Positions 39,641 to 51,825 of a stretch of DNA of 64,000 nt are shown piece by piece. Source of the DNA: Archilochus colubris (lineage: Eukaryota > Chordata > Aves > Apodiformes > Trochilidae); NCBI GenBank assembly GCA_023079485.1, contig CM041084.1, positions 108,072,967 to 108,136,966 on the forward strand, given 5' to 3'. The notes under the pieces are model-generated. The model did no database searches and had not been told where the DNA came from. It was given only the letters and a program-made list of their open reading frames with translations. The position numbers and the translations under genes are program-made. Every line of letters begins with the position of its first letter. The stretch's first letter is position 1.

Positions 39641-41156
39641 AGCCAGGAAGAATTTTTCCACAGGCTGCATTTCCTCCTATTCTGGGGCAAAGCAGGGGTC
39701 CCTCACTTAATATTCTGGTAAAACTTTTCATTGAAATATACTGCTACTTAGGAAGCCTCTGCTTTCACCAATAACACCAGAACAATAGAGTCAGACTAGG
39801 TCTAGCATGTTGTAGCCACCACTCAAAACGTTCTCAAAAATCATTTCCTTTTTCTCAGACACACAGAGCCCTACTTATTCACCCTTGTAGCTTTTCAGTT
39901 CTCCCTCTTCTTTCCATTCTACCAACCAACTAATGTAATATAGGAGCTATAAAAAATGAATACATTTTTAATCAACTTATTGCAAAAACCACGATTTTTT
40001 TTGTTCAAACACAAGATAGTTTCTCAGATTCCACCACACTGAGATAGAGCTTGTTACTTTACAAATGAATGATGATATTCATCTTGTTCAAATTTTTTCT
40101 TTCTGGGATAGATTGTACTGTTCTAGCATAACTACAAACATCATTGGGGGGTACATCTTCATTGGTTTTAGTGTGTGCTACATACAAAGGTGCTTTGATA
40201 CAAGTAAGCTGTTCTGGAAGTAGAAAACCTGGGTGCCAGTTTGGTCTGCTTGAAAACTGACAGGAAAAAAATTCTTTTGATATTTAGCCTTCTTAGGTAA
40301 AGCAATACTTGTGACTCCTAACTGCTACTCTGCAGACCCACAGCTCTGAGGTTTTGCCTCTTGTTCCTCAAAGAAAGACCTTAAGACACGTTTCCCCTTA
40401 TTATTTGCAACAGAGTTAACAGAGCATATAGGCACGAACTGGTAAAGTAATTTGGACAGCCTTGTTTCCTTCCAAAAATGAGCAGAATCTAGAGGTCTCT
40501 TAAGAGATGGGAAAAGAGATGGGATATGTGCATCTGCAGAGCCAATATATACCAACTAATAATAACTTGTAAGTAGATATTATATCCCCATCATGTGCCA
40601 GTTTTGAGGGCAACAACACTCAGTATAATCCCCAGGGGATGTGACAAAGAAAATAATGAGTGCAAAGTTGCTGTCTCAAGATAGGCGTCAGCAGAAGATG
40701 CCAAATCAGTAGAATACTGCTGTGCACAGGTAATGAAGAAACAAGGATTTCCCATGAGCAACAGTTATAATTACTCTTGCAGTCTGAAGAACTACCCTGG
40801 CCTCAAGGTTGATGCTGGAAGAATGGTTCAAATACAAAAAGTTTAAATAGCTTTCAGTAACATCACTGAGAACAGGAAATATGCCTCTATGAAAAGGCAA
40901 TGATATAGTTTCTTTGTTTGGTTGGTTTTTAATTTTTACTGAGGATATTATGGAAATCCAGCTGAGTCCCAAGAGCTGAAAAGGTCCCTATCAGTACTTG
41001 AACGATTCTTGTCTTAGAGTACTCAGGGGATACTTTTAACCTTGCCTTTGAAAAAAAAAGCATATATGGTATTCTTCCAGAATGTCTTTTTTTCTGGATG
41101 GGACAGGATAATTAAACCTTGAGATAAACAATGACCACAAAAAACAAAGGTTGTTA

Positions 41157-41275
41157 GCATAGAATCATAGAATGTCAGGTTGCAAGGGACTTCAAGGATC
41201 ATCTGGTCCAGCCTTTCAAATAGTATTGTTTGCATGATACCAAGAGCTGTCTACCACCTAGTAACCTCATCTTTT
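41157..41275 (-). mobile_element. CR1 LINE 3' fragment, inverted
   Basis: Starts with the inverted CR1 tail (catagaatcatagaatg), then caggttgcaagggacttcaaggatcatctggtccagcc. About 120 bp, strongly truncated, lying in the intron between exons 42118 and 38985 of the minus-strand gene and in the same orientation as that gene. Confidence 0.88.
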
Positions 41276-41816
41276 TCCTCAGGTAACAACTATCAGGATC
41301 TTGCTATTCCAGGAGAGTACATCTTTTTAGAGAGCACAGGTAGACTTTTCTGTTCTCAGTAATCCTGACACTCAGATCTTCATATCAATATCTAGAATGG
41401 GAGAAGCCCATATAAAGATACGTATTGCTATTAGTAGTTAAGTCTTCCATCACGGTCACTGGAATACTAGAGAACCACACATGGGTATCTCAGAAACATT
41501 TGAGTATCCAACATGCAGAATATGGAAAATGGTTGAATGGATTAATCTTCAGCCACTGAAATGAAACATATGATACTTCTATGATTTTTGTTATGGTGGA
41601 TGGTATTATTTTGACAGAAGGAAGCTTTTATTACATAATTCCAAAACCATGGAGTCTTTGTTTCTCTCAGTACTAGATGTAAAGTGTAAAGTATAAATAA
41701 AGTATTAAGTGTAAATTAATAAATTATTTCTGGACTGTATGAATCCAGCAGAAGTCCAAAATCTGTTAAAGTTCCTCCTTACATTGTAATAAACTAGAAC
41801 AGTGTCAGGAGAATAT

Positions 41817-41836
41817 TTTTGTTTGTTTGTTTGTTT
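41817..41836. repeat. (GTTT)n tetranucleotide repeat
   Basis: Four to five GTTT units following a T run. Confidence 0.88.
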
Positions 41837-42117
41837 CTGAAATTATTCTTCAGTATATAATATGGTTCCTAGCTTTATTTCATATTGAAGAAAATTAATT
41901 ATAAATATTTCCTGGAAATTATTTCCAGTGTAATCACTCTTCTAGCTAAAAGTGATGATTATCTCAAAAACAACTACAGTAAATAGAACAAAGCAAGACC
42001 TGCTCATGGGTGGGTCCAAGAAAGTATCAATAATGATACTGGCTGGGAAAATTCTATAGAAAAATTCTAGATGTAGAGAAAAGTGCTGCTCTTAAGGAAA
42101 AAAAAGATGAAACTTGC

Positions 42118-42174
42118 CTCTTGCCAGCAATTCTAGATTGCACATATCAATCAAGATTGTGGATATCTCAGCTA
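42118..42174 (-). CDS. 57-nt exon of the unidentified minus-strand gene, with apparent GC donor
   Basis: On the minus strand the acceptor ctgaatcactcttcttctaaag is followed by TA, then 18 open codons, then one leftover base. The peptide is AEISTILIDMCNLELLAR. The other two frames stop within two codons. No GT donor sits at the end. The sequence there is AAGAG|GCAAGTT, which fits the minor GC-AG intron class, where the rest of the donor matches consensus closely. The leftover G joins the next exon's TA to make V. The peptide is hydrophobic on one face and would continue as a helix into AMKAALKLY. The main doubt is the non-GT donor. Confidence 0.5.
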
Positions 42175-45100
42175 CTTTAGAAGAAGAGTGATTCAGTCTC
42201 TCCATCTTCTCCCATGATCAATGTACTTTTAAAACTGCACTTGCCTCAATTCTATTGTTTAAGATGATCAACTTTCTGGACTCCATGGAAGATTTATCTT
42301 TTCCTCTGTGTGAATTTCCTATTTCCAGTCTATAACACTCATTCTATTCATGGTGACTGGATCTAGTATATCACACTGATACTGGTGATGAGATCATTTT
42401 TTTCCTCTCTTCCTTCAAGTTTCTTAGTGAATATGTCAAGTGGGTCTCAGCACTTTTCTTTTTAGTCTTCGTCTACATGATTTTTCCTTACTCTTTCTAA
42501 AGACAAAATGGTGCAACTTAATGAGCTATATTTCTAAGAAACACACATTTATTATAAATAAATTCAATTTATAACATTCACCTTGTCTTCTCATAAAGTT
42601 CACACTTAATACAATGATTGTGATACTGAGTGAAGGATTTAACCCCACCTCCATTCCGTGCAATCTTCAAAATTTAAACACTTTTGAGATATTCATCACT
42701 TAACACTCAGGATATTTTATCTGAAGAATCCATTATACTGATGTGGATGAAAGAGTGGAAGTGTACACTGCGTATAAATCTCAATCAAGCCTTTTAATGT
42801 ATTGGGTCAGCAGATTTCCTCTTGGAAGTACAACATATTAAAATTCTTATTCCAAATAATTTGTTTGACTTTTAAAGAGGTAGACAAGCTGAAACCATGT
42901 GTAAGCCATGGCTGGCCTTTCCAACAGCAACTATAATTTGAATTGAGTTAATGACAGCCTTCATAGGAATGGTTAACTAGAATTACCAGTGCTTCTTCAC
43001 CTGGTACCCATTCTAATGAAAAAAGGAAAGGGAGAAAAGGCACACAGAGCTCTGTCTGGCAACATGGCACCAAGTAAATTGTCTTTGGAAGAAAACAGTA
43101 CTGGAACCTTCTAAGTCAAGTGGGCAGAGAAGAGAGTTGTTATTGATGCCAATTGTCTGAAGGCAAATCTAGATACTCTTCCTGCTCTTTTACATGCATG
43201 TTAAGATTAATTGCAACATTTTCATATTCCAAAGTCATCAGGGTATGAAATTCTTTTAAACGTCAAGTCTTGTTTATATTTTATTATGTGGTTGGACATG
43301 ATTTATACAGTAAAAAGAGTCTAAAATCAATGTTCAAGGATTAAGAGGGACTGGACTGCTTTGTGGTATAGTGGTATAACCAGTTTATTCTGTGCTTAAC
43401 CCCTTGTTATAACAAGATCCCTTGGACAGTCCTTTACTCTCTGTGAATAACCTTACAATCTGCAATGGTACCACATCGAGTGATTTAACTATTAGAAAGA
43501 CCACTTTGAATCTACATCCAAATGTCCTTAGAATTCTACTGAGGAAAGGTACTTTCTGAGGACCAAACAGGAACTTGCAGAGAAGATATGACAGTAAGGA
43601 TAGTGTAATCCTTATATGATTTAAGCTAAACAAATCAGGAATGTTTTAAAGAATTAAAAGAGCATAAAAGGGTTAAAAAACCTGTATAACTCCCACAGTC
43701 ACCTAGACACGTTTAAATAGTGGGTATGAGAAATCCTGTTCAATGTACAGAATTTGAGCTGAAGTGTGTAATTATAAAATATTCCATAAACATGTACTAA
43801 AGCAATATTAATCTTCCATATGTATATGCACATGCCCACACACAGACATTCATAATAAAAGGGATGTTTTTCAAACTGAAGATATAATGACAAATTTGCC
43901 CCAATTCAGAATGTATCTTTCTTGTCTCGTAATAAAGACCTCATGGAATCCATGTTAAAATGAAAAGTCAAGTCACTTATACTCTAAGCATAATGAAGAG
44001 ATACAGTTCTAAATCTTGTGCAACATATGAAATGCCTATGTACACTTGATACACAGGACTCCATTAGACACTCTGTTGCTGTCCAAATACAATTTTCTTT
44101 TCCTTTTCTTTCATTTTTTTTAAATGAGTCAGAAACCTCTGATAGCACCATTTCAAATGCAAATAATTCTGTTCCAACTGCCTCTTTACATTAGCTAAAT
44201 GAAGTCATCAGTAAACAAAATTGGAAGAAATCTTAACACAACTGCTGTAAACAACTTTAAAAGTTTTATATCCCAAAAGATTAAAACTGTTAGAAGACAG
44301 TTCAGATTCACTGGAGATGTTCAACAGTGATAGAGTTTATAGTCAAAAAATAATCTCTTTCATCTCACCCAAACTGATACTGGTCACAGCAAATTATAAT
44401 CAAAGATAGATTTCTTGGAGGGTGATAATACCATTAGATTTAAGGAATTAAAAATACATGAAACTTTTGAGTTAATGAACAGGGTCCTTAACTGCTCATT
44501 TAATTCAAACAGCTGTTTGTTAATGCCCTAAGCAGTGTCATAAACTGTGAAAATACTGTTGAGTGCAAGACACTAGTTAATGCTATAAAGCAACACATGC
44601 TCTAATATTAAAAGGATTTAATGGGATTAATAGAGAATAAAACATTAACTCCCTATTATGATGTTTTTAGGACCCAAGGGCAAATTCTGGCTAAAAAGGA
44701 CTCTGGTTCTAAAAGCACAAAAAGTAAACTATAGCACTGTACAGCAAATCATGGCAATTTTATGCTCCTGAAAAAAAGTGGAACCCTGATAAGATCACAT
44801 CTGTTCCAATCACAGGCTGGATAAAATCACTGTTTACTAAAGTCCTAAATAACTAAATATGTGGAACCCCAACAAGATCCCATCTGTTAAGACTACAATT
44901 TGCTTAAGGTCCCATTACAAAAATTTCTATATAATAACATATTCACTAAAAAATAATGAAAATTTAAATTTTCTTCAGTTTCATAAATTCTAGGCATACA
45001 CAAAATTGTCAAAATCCTAGAGTATTATTAACATTAATGTTTTCAGATTTTAATTGTGAATTCAAAAAAGCAATCAAAAACTAGCCGTAGTATTTAAGTT

Positions 45101-45927
45101 AGATAACCTCACTCATATGTTCTTAATTCTAGTTATTTCAAATTTATACAATATCTTTTAATTCCTAATGTAACAGCAGCTTTGACATTATATTTAGTTC
45201 ATGTGTAAATTACAAAAGCTTATTATTTGTGAAAGTGACCACTATTTTCTGGTTTTCTTTCAAAAGAATATTCTTCCAGGACTGAAACAGAAGGTAGGCT
45301 GAACTTACTTTTAAGGTATAGAATATTTAAAAAATTAGATTTTTTTAAAAGTTAATACAGACTTGCATAAAGAAAATCTACTTCAAGTGCACAACCTTTT
45401 ATTAAAAATCATTCTGCAGAAAGAAAGAATTAAGGATTTGGTCTTTTTTTCTAAATATTAAAGGAAGCAAGGTGAAGCATTACACTTCCAGATCTCAGTG
45501 ATCTCCAAACATTATCAGCTGCTTTATAGGGTAGTGGATAAAGTTTTATGAATATCTGTTCCCTTAAATTAAAAACCCCCACAACCCTAGTGATAACTTC
45601 TAAGAACTATAATTACAATTCACTGGTTAATTCCTGTATTTAAGATCTTTAAAACATTAATAATAATTTGCAATTGTGCTTGCACAGTAGATATTTCCAT
45701 CTGGATATCTCAGATGATGACATTTAGAAGATCATGGGAGCAGAGAGAGGAGACCTCTCATATTTAATAGAAGTGAGGGCTCATAGCCACCAAAAAAGCA
45801 ATGAAAGTTGTCAGTGTTCATAATTTCTGCCTAAGTTCATCAAGAATGCACATTTTCAGGGCTTAGTTCTTCAAAAGAAAATTGCTTAAAAATGATCATG
45901 TATACAGGGCATAAAAACAACCTACTT

Positions 45928-46020
45928 ACAGAATCATAGAATTTAGAGGGTTGGAAGGGACCTTTAAGATCAGCTCGTTCCACCCCCCCTGCCTTGGGCA
46001 TTGCTTGTCAAGTAGTCCTC
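45928..46020 (-). mobile_element. CR1 LINE 3' fragment, inverted
   Basis: Inverted tail (acagaatcatagaatttag) followed by gggttggaagggacctttaag and a homopolymer C run (ccaccccccctgcc). About 90 bp remain. Confidence 0.88.
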
Positions 46021-47215
46021 TTTAACTAAATATTGTGTTCAGATTTTCACATATCAGCCTTTCCCATAAAAATACTGGTATTATTAATAGAGCGAGGAAG
46101 CAAGAAAAAAGAAACAAAGTGAGAAATTGTGTTCCATATTAGGCAAAATTTAAATATTTAGAAATGTTAGTCAACGTATATCGAAAATCAGAGATTTTAG
46201 TTTCAGATATGGGCTGATGTTTTTTGGAGGGGTTTGTTAGCTTCTTCCAGTATATGAACACAGAAACAAAAGAACGCTCCTGAATGTCTATATTAGATTC
46301 AATTTTCAATAAAAGACTCTATTTCCCTGACCCCTTCTGGCACGTAAAATCATCCAACTTTTTATTTTGGACATGTGTGTTCTTCCATTTCTTTCTTCGT
46401 CTTTTCCATTTAAAATACAACATTCCAAAGATCACTCCTGATTTCTGTTCTGCCTTTCCCAATTGTGTAACATGTTCACAAGCCAGCTTCTCCATGGAAA
46501 CTCTTCACATCTGAACTTCCCTATATGTGCTGAGGCCTTAGAATTTGCTTCCCTATAGAGCTTTCACTGCTTCATTTTGTCAATCTCATCCTTATGGCGC
46601 TGCTTCCAATTCAGTAGTCACCACTTAAATGTATTTGCCAAGTATTGCTAGGAGTTCTGAGGTTTTGCAGTGCAGACACAGAGGATTGTACTAGAAGCAC
46701 TGTAAGCATGTAGAACCCACTAGAAAACACTTGGCATCCTTCCTGCTGAAGGTGACTACTCGATTAGTGTCAGTTGCGTTAGGATTTTCTGCCTCACCTA
46801 GGTTCTTACTTCTTAATAAAAAGGTGATTTGGTATTTATTTTATCTGCATAGAACACATATTTTGTATAACAAAACTTTCACATCTATTGTTTTCATGAT
46901 AGATATTTAGAAGGGCTTTTTACTGCACAGTAACTTCATACCAGTTTGGCTGCCATACTTAAGCATCATCCCTGCAGCTTGTACAGTGCTGTGTTTCAGA
47001 TCTGCAACCAAAAAAGTGTTAATATCACACTCATGTTTTAGTGACTGCTGAACAGTGCTTGCACAGAATCAAAGCCTTTTCACTTCTTCACTTTGCTCCC
47101 CTAGTAAATAGATTTGGGGTGAGCAATACATAGGGAGGGAACACAATCAGGCAGATGAACTGAACTTACCAAAGAGATATTTAGTGCCTTGTGATGTTGT
47201 AGTCATCAATAACAC

Positions 47216-47430
47216 GAGGAGGAGAGGAGAGGAGAGGAGAGGAGAGGAGAGGAGAGGAGAGGAGAGGAGAGGAGAGGAGAGGAGAGGAGAGGAGAGGAGA
47301 GGAGAGGAGAGGAGAGAGGAGGAGAGGAGAGGAGAGGAGAGGAGAGGAGAGGAGAGGAGAGGAGAGGAGAGGAGAGGAGAGGAGAGGAGAGGAGAGGAGA
47401 GGAGAGGAGAGGAGAGGAGAGGAGAGGAGA
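47216..47430. repeat. (GGAGA)n pentanucleotide microsatellite, about 43 units
   Basis: About 215 bp of near-perfect GGAGA units, with one interruption near 47317-47322 (ggagagaggagg). One strand is all purine. Long open frames over it on both strands are artefacts of the repeat. In the minus-strand gene's direction it reads as a (TCTCC)n pyrimidine tract within an intron. Confidence 0.98.
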
Positions 47431-49862
47431 ATGCATAGGTAAATAGCCAGTTTTGGCTTGGGGACTGGTCAGGCACTGGTCTACCCATGGAAGGAACGGA
47501 GCAATTGTCTTTGCATCGCTTGTTTTAAGTATGAAAAAGTTAAGTCTGTTTTGTAGACAATGTTGCTTGTTGGATATGAAATCTATCACAAGAAATCATT
47601 TCAATAAAAGTACCTATCATTATGTGAATCCATTCTGAAAGGATTTAAATAAAAGTATGAATAATAAAATTGGTTGTTGCCACAGCAATTGAAAAGGAAA
47701 AAAGGAAAAATATAAAAAAGGAAAGGCTTACACAGAAAATGCAGAAAAACTTCTTCACAACTCAAAAAAGTGATAGTTGCAAATTTTGTGAGCACTGAAT
47801 TAAAGTTAAAAGTGGAAGTTCTAGAGCTCACTAACATTTTAAATCCTGTATTTTCACATACAGATATACTTAAAATCTTTTTAATATTAACTCATCTGTG
47901 GGTCTCGCTGCCAAAAAGTGCCAAAAGCACTTTCACAAAACAGAGTTCAGAAATTCAAGTGACAGCAAACAGTCCAAGATTAAAGGTTCACTGCAGCAAG
48001 GCTTTAATCAACATCTGTAAGAACTACTTCCATTTGGAAAAACCTTTCTCTTGGAAAGAGTTGCGAATGACCAAACAATTGCTAGAATGATCCTACTAAT
48101 GCTATGTTTTGCAAACAAAGCATGTATAATAAAATCAGCTCTGTCGAAGTTGAGGTTTGAGGTTTGAATGGAAAAGCTGATGGTAACATTTAACCTGGCA
48201 CTTCTGGATCAGCTGATTTGAGACAAGACAAGACTAAAATCTTGGAATCATTAAGCAAATTTGGAGCAAAAACAGTCGTATTAACTAAGTGTTTTGGTGA
48301 TGTCCTGTAGAGGATGTAATGGTGAGAAACAAATATATATGATTGCATTACTTCAGTAAAGACCAGTGAGTTGTCTGATTATGAGATCCTTATGAGGTAA
48401 TGGGAGCAATTTCCCATTCTGACAAGATCACAGATATTCTAAATAAAAATGTTCTTTATAAACTGTCCATTTATGCAATTTAAATTTTCCTTGAATTGTC
48501 AAACTAAGTAAGTTAATAATAATGAAGCAAATAGAACAGAAGGTATGGAATAATCATAAACCTTAGAACCAAACCACTTTGTCTAAAACTGCCCCAAAAT
48601 AATTTAAATAGTATCTGTTATATACAAGAAGAGTATTCTCATCTTCTCGATTACATAAGATTCCCAGACATGTGCATTATAATCTCGTTTCTTTCTTTAT
48701 CACAGTTTAAAATATATTAATAGCCCTATTCAGACAGACAAAAGCCATTTCCACAGCCTGCTATTTGCCCAAGGAACATTGTTTTCATCTGCAAATAAAA
48801 ACTCTCCTGGCATCCAGCCCTGAAAGTGGGTGCTGGAATCAGCAACATATCTGCAAGAATTAAAAAATGCATGTTGTATGGTAAGGATTATAAGAGTACA
48901 TTGATAAACCCTGCAAATAGCTCAAGTTCCTAGCAGAAATCAAGTATCTTGGGTTTGTTACACCACCATATAACCATAATTATGACTGGACAAAAATAAA
49001 GTATAAAATGACCTTATTGCAGCAAAGCACTGAGTGGAGTAATTATTAACAGAAATGGAAACAAAATTATAAAAGGGAAAAAAATAAGTGTACATTACCA
49101 GTGTCTATCTGAAACTTCCAGCCTGTTCTTAACATCCACCTCAAGACATTCAACCAGAATATAGTTCTTTTTTGAGTCTTATGGATAAGGTCAAACAAGC
49201 ACTTGTCCTGTCAGAGTTAGATTCTAGCAAATCAACGTATTTTTTTGATTAAGGTTCTTTATTTACGTATCTTTTTGGTTATGCAGTCAGTGAATACAAA
49301 TGACCCTTAAAAGGTAGATTGGGTACCCAATGTTCCATCTTTCCTTTTGTACATTTGGAGATAGTATTGTATACCTGCTTAATTTTATTTCTTTCTCTTA
49401 CTTCTTTTCAGTACAGATAGTTCTTTTGCAGTAGTAAAAACACAAATTTATGTTTAAAGGATTTGGTTTCTTTTTTTCTTTTTTTTTTTTGTTGTTTATA
49501 GAGCCTAATTTTGACTGACATTTAGTGTCTAATACAAGTGCAGAAGAAAGAGTTCTTTCAACAGACTTTCAATATTCACCACGTTTCTTAATCCATTTTT
49601 GTAAATCAAAACCTCTTTCATTTTATTTAAATACTTAAAAAAAACATACAGGTTTAGAAACAATTAGTATAAAAATACCATACTAACACAAAAGTAATTT
49701 TCCTGTCTCCATTAGCTCACTACACCTTATCAAGATACCTAAAATGACAGAAAAAAAAATATACTATTGGAAGCACCCAATTTCTATGACATCTCCTTAA
49801 AACTTTGGTATTTTTAATAAGAACATGTACACCCAAACTACTCGCAACAGGTCAGAGAAAAC

Positions 49863-49962
49863 CAGTAACAGAAAAATAAGAAATTTGTCCTGACTTTTGG
49901 TTTTGAGCATTAATGCAAAATGTTCCTGCTTTATCTTGTGTAAGAGAGGGTTCATATCTATT
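49863..49962 (-). CDS. Candidate exon of the minus-strand gene, donor uncertain
   Basis: On the minus strand an excellent acceptor (ccagtttttctcctagtttcctcag) opens a phase-0 frame beginning NRYEPSLTQDKAGTFCI, which stays open for 36 codons. Phase 0 fits the end of the 135-nt exon upstream. No strong donor follows. The possible sites are AAAA|GTCAGG, TTCT|GTTACT and ACTG|GTTTTC. The last leaves one base and would join the 57-nt exon in phase, so it is used for the end given here. A second frame over the same bases is also open and reads as a hydrophobic run. The acceptor is convincing. The exon as a whole is not. Confidence 0.28.
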
Positions 49963-50479
49963 CTGAGGAAACTAGGAGAAAAACTGGGGAGAGCACTCAT
50001 GCTAGGTTGAGATAGTGGTCATGGACTGCAAAACTACAGATATAGTTGCTGCTTGAAGCACTTGAACAAGAAGTATCTCTTTATCCTATTTATTCAAGTA
50101 GCTGCCATGAAAGGCTGCCTCATACTTTGGAATTCTCTAGGAATTTACCATATGTGTGCACAGCTACAATTTATTGGCATTTCAGAGTGGTCAAAAGACC
50201 ACTTAGAGCTCATGAGAGCTATTCTAATGGTTAACTTCATAACACAGAACTTTAGTGCCCTTAAAATGATTCCATAATCCACGAAATGAACAGACTCCTT
50301 CAAAAGATGGATAAGAACAGCATTTTAGTTATTTGCTAGGAAACACTTTTGACCCTGTCAGAAAGAAGTTATAGACTCTCTGTCCAATATTTGGGGCTGA
50401 AAATACTCCCACATGTGTCCAACCCCCATTTAATTTTGGATACACATCCTATTACTCAGAATTTGTATATGAGGTACCT

Positions 50480-50618
50480 CAGAACCACAGAGTCAGCTGG
50501 GTTGGGAAGGACCTCTGAGATCATCAAGTCCAACCCTTGATCCACTACCACCGTGGTTACCAGACCATGCCCTCTGCCCTCCTGCCCTCTGTGCCTGCCA
50601 ATCAAACACCTGCAATCT
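50480..50618 (-). mobile_element. CR1 LINE 3' fragment, inverted
   Basis: Inverted CR1 end (gttgggaaggacctctgaga, tcatcaagtccaacccttga, tccactaccaccgtgg) of the same subfamily as the copies at 16664 and 55709. The tail has decayed to agaaccacagag. Confidence 0.9.
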
Positions 50619-51690
50619 AACTATACGAACATAAAATGACATTTATTTTCTTTTTTTAAAATTTACATTTTTTTTTGCTTCAGCTGTCACTAATATTATA
50701 ATTTTAAAAGCCAGCCTTCTTACCATTTGTAAGTAAAACAAATGAAAGAGAAAGACAAATCAGTTAAAGGATGGTGTAAGATGTGACAGGACCTTCTAGC
50801 ACAAAATATGCTAAAATTCCCTTTCACCACAATCTAACAGACATTATGCTGAAGGATTTAGTACATGTTAGAAGACCTCATGGCATTTGTAAGAACAAAA
50901 GTAGCACAACTCTTCACACATCAAAGATTCAAATGGACCCTTAGATAAATATGGATTTTTCTTAAACAAAGTGGTACCAAGACCTGTAGCCATGAGCCAT
51001 TTAAAGCTCAAAGTGAGATTCTTGAATGGATCTATTCTTTAGCAGCATACAGAGTAAAAAGAACACAATGAAAGCATTTCAAGTCACTAAAAGTGAAAGC
51101 ATTTATCAACCCTGGTTAATACCTGTGAATGTTGACACTAGGACCTTCTTGTTATCGATAAAACCACCAGTATTAATAACTTAAATTCTTAAAATCTCCT
51201 CTATCATATAACAAGAGCTATAGCTGCTCTTTTTCTCCCCACACTCATTTCTTTTAGATATTTTAAAAAAGAACTCAAACTAAATGTCTGTTAAAATTAC
51301 AATCCAGAACTTGTTAGAAAGTATTCCTTCATGCTCCTGTGTAATGCCTAATTTTTAAGTTTAATTTTCAGTTCACTGTACTCAAGATGTAAATGCAAAG
51401 AAAGGTGAAGAGAAAGATGGATAATAATAGTCATTAATTTTGTCACTAAACAATGAGGCATAGCCTCCCAGTTTTTATCACTGCTGTCAACATAGAATAT
51501 TAGTATTAAACCTTGCCTTCATATATATGATGTGTTTCCACATTCATTTGTATCAACACCAGGATCAAAACTGGTTACAACAAAGGAAAAATTTAAAGAC
51601 CAATAAAACTCTTGTTAAGGTAGTTTAAGCTTCTTATCTATAACCAGAGGTATGGAATAAATATTTATCTTTACTATAAATATTTCTTAC

Positions 51691-51825
51691 TCCTGAGGGG
51701 TCCATTAAATCATAACTGAAAACCCACAAATGATCCATGATGGTCTTCTGTGAATGAGCAGTCTTGAATTTGTTTATGTTTTCAAAAGAATATCGAATCC
51801 CCCCAGATATTAAGAAAGGTAGAAT
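51691..51825 (-). CDS. Probable further 5' exon of the minus-strand gene (135 nt, phase 0-0)
   Basis: On the minus strand the acceptor cttttaatcttgctattttaccag opens 45 codons, ending CCCTCAGGA before a consensus GTAAGA donor. The peptide begins ILPFLISGGIRYSF, contains KTIMDHLWVF and ends SYDLMDPSG. The frame also stays open a few codons beyond each splice site, so the open frame is not proof by itself. Donor and acceptor are both good and the exon is a whole number of codons. It lies about 9.5 kb upstream of the 57-nt exon at 42118, so at least one more exon is needed between them to supply a base in phase. The family was not recognised. Confidence 0.5.

Larger units (their letters stand above)
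23680..42174 (-). other. Core of an unidentified minus-strand multi-exon gene (partial)
   Basis: Six exons in this interval join in one frame on the minus strand, giving about 415 coding nt (138 codons) with no stop. Exon lengths from 5' to 3' are 57, 29, 56, 22, 150 and 101 nt. Their phases are 1+56, 2+27, 0, 2, 0 and 0, each fitting the next. The introns are about 3.1 kb, 241 bp, 7.2 kb, 7.2 kb and 361 bp. The predicted protein is rich in E, K, Q, Y, W and L with a helical look. No signal peptide, clear membrane segment or known catalytic motif is visible in the core. I do not recognise the family. A cytoplasmic helical-repeat or ciliary-type scaffold is a guess only. Neither the initiator ATG nor the definite stop codon is placed, so both ends are open. 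Confidence 0.72.
42175..49862 (-). other. Probable intron or introns, with the GGAGA repeat and possible regulatory stretches
   Basis: Contains a CR1 fragment at 45928 and the pentanucleotide repeat. Two stretches of complex sequence (44470-44660, 48690-48850) may be conserved elements. No exon with convincing splice sites was found here. Confidence 0.5.

Noticed and set aside
40325..40555. 76-codon minus-strand frame after a CAG acceptor-like site
   Set aside because: Protein-like in places, but no usable donor, no phase link to the neighbouring exons, and it ends in a stop inside what should be an intron.
47147..47589. Long open frames of 84, 113 and 127 codons on both strands
   Set aside because: They are translations of the GGAGA repeat (SSPLL or RRGEE periodicity), not genes.
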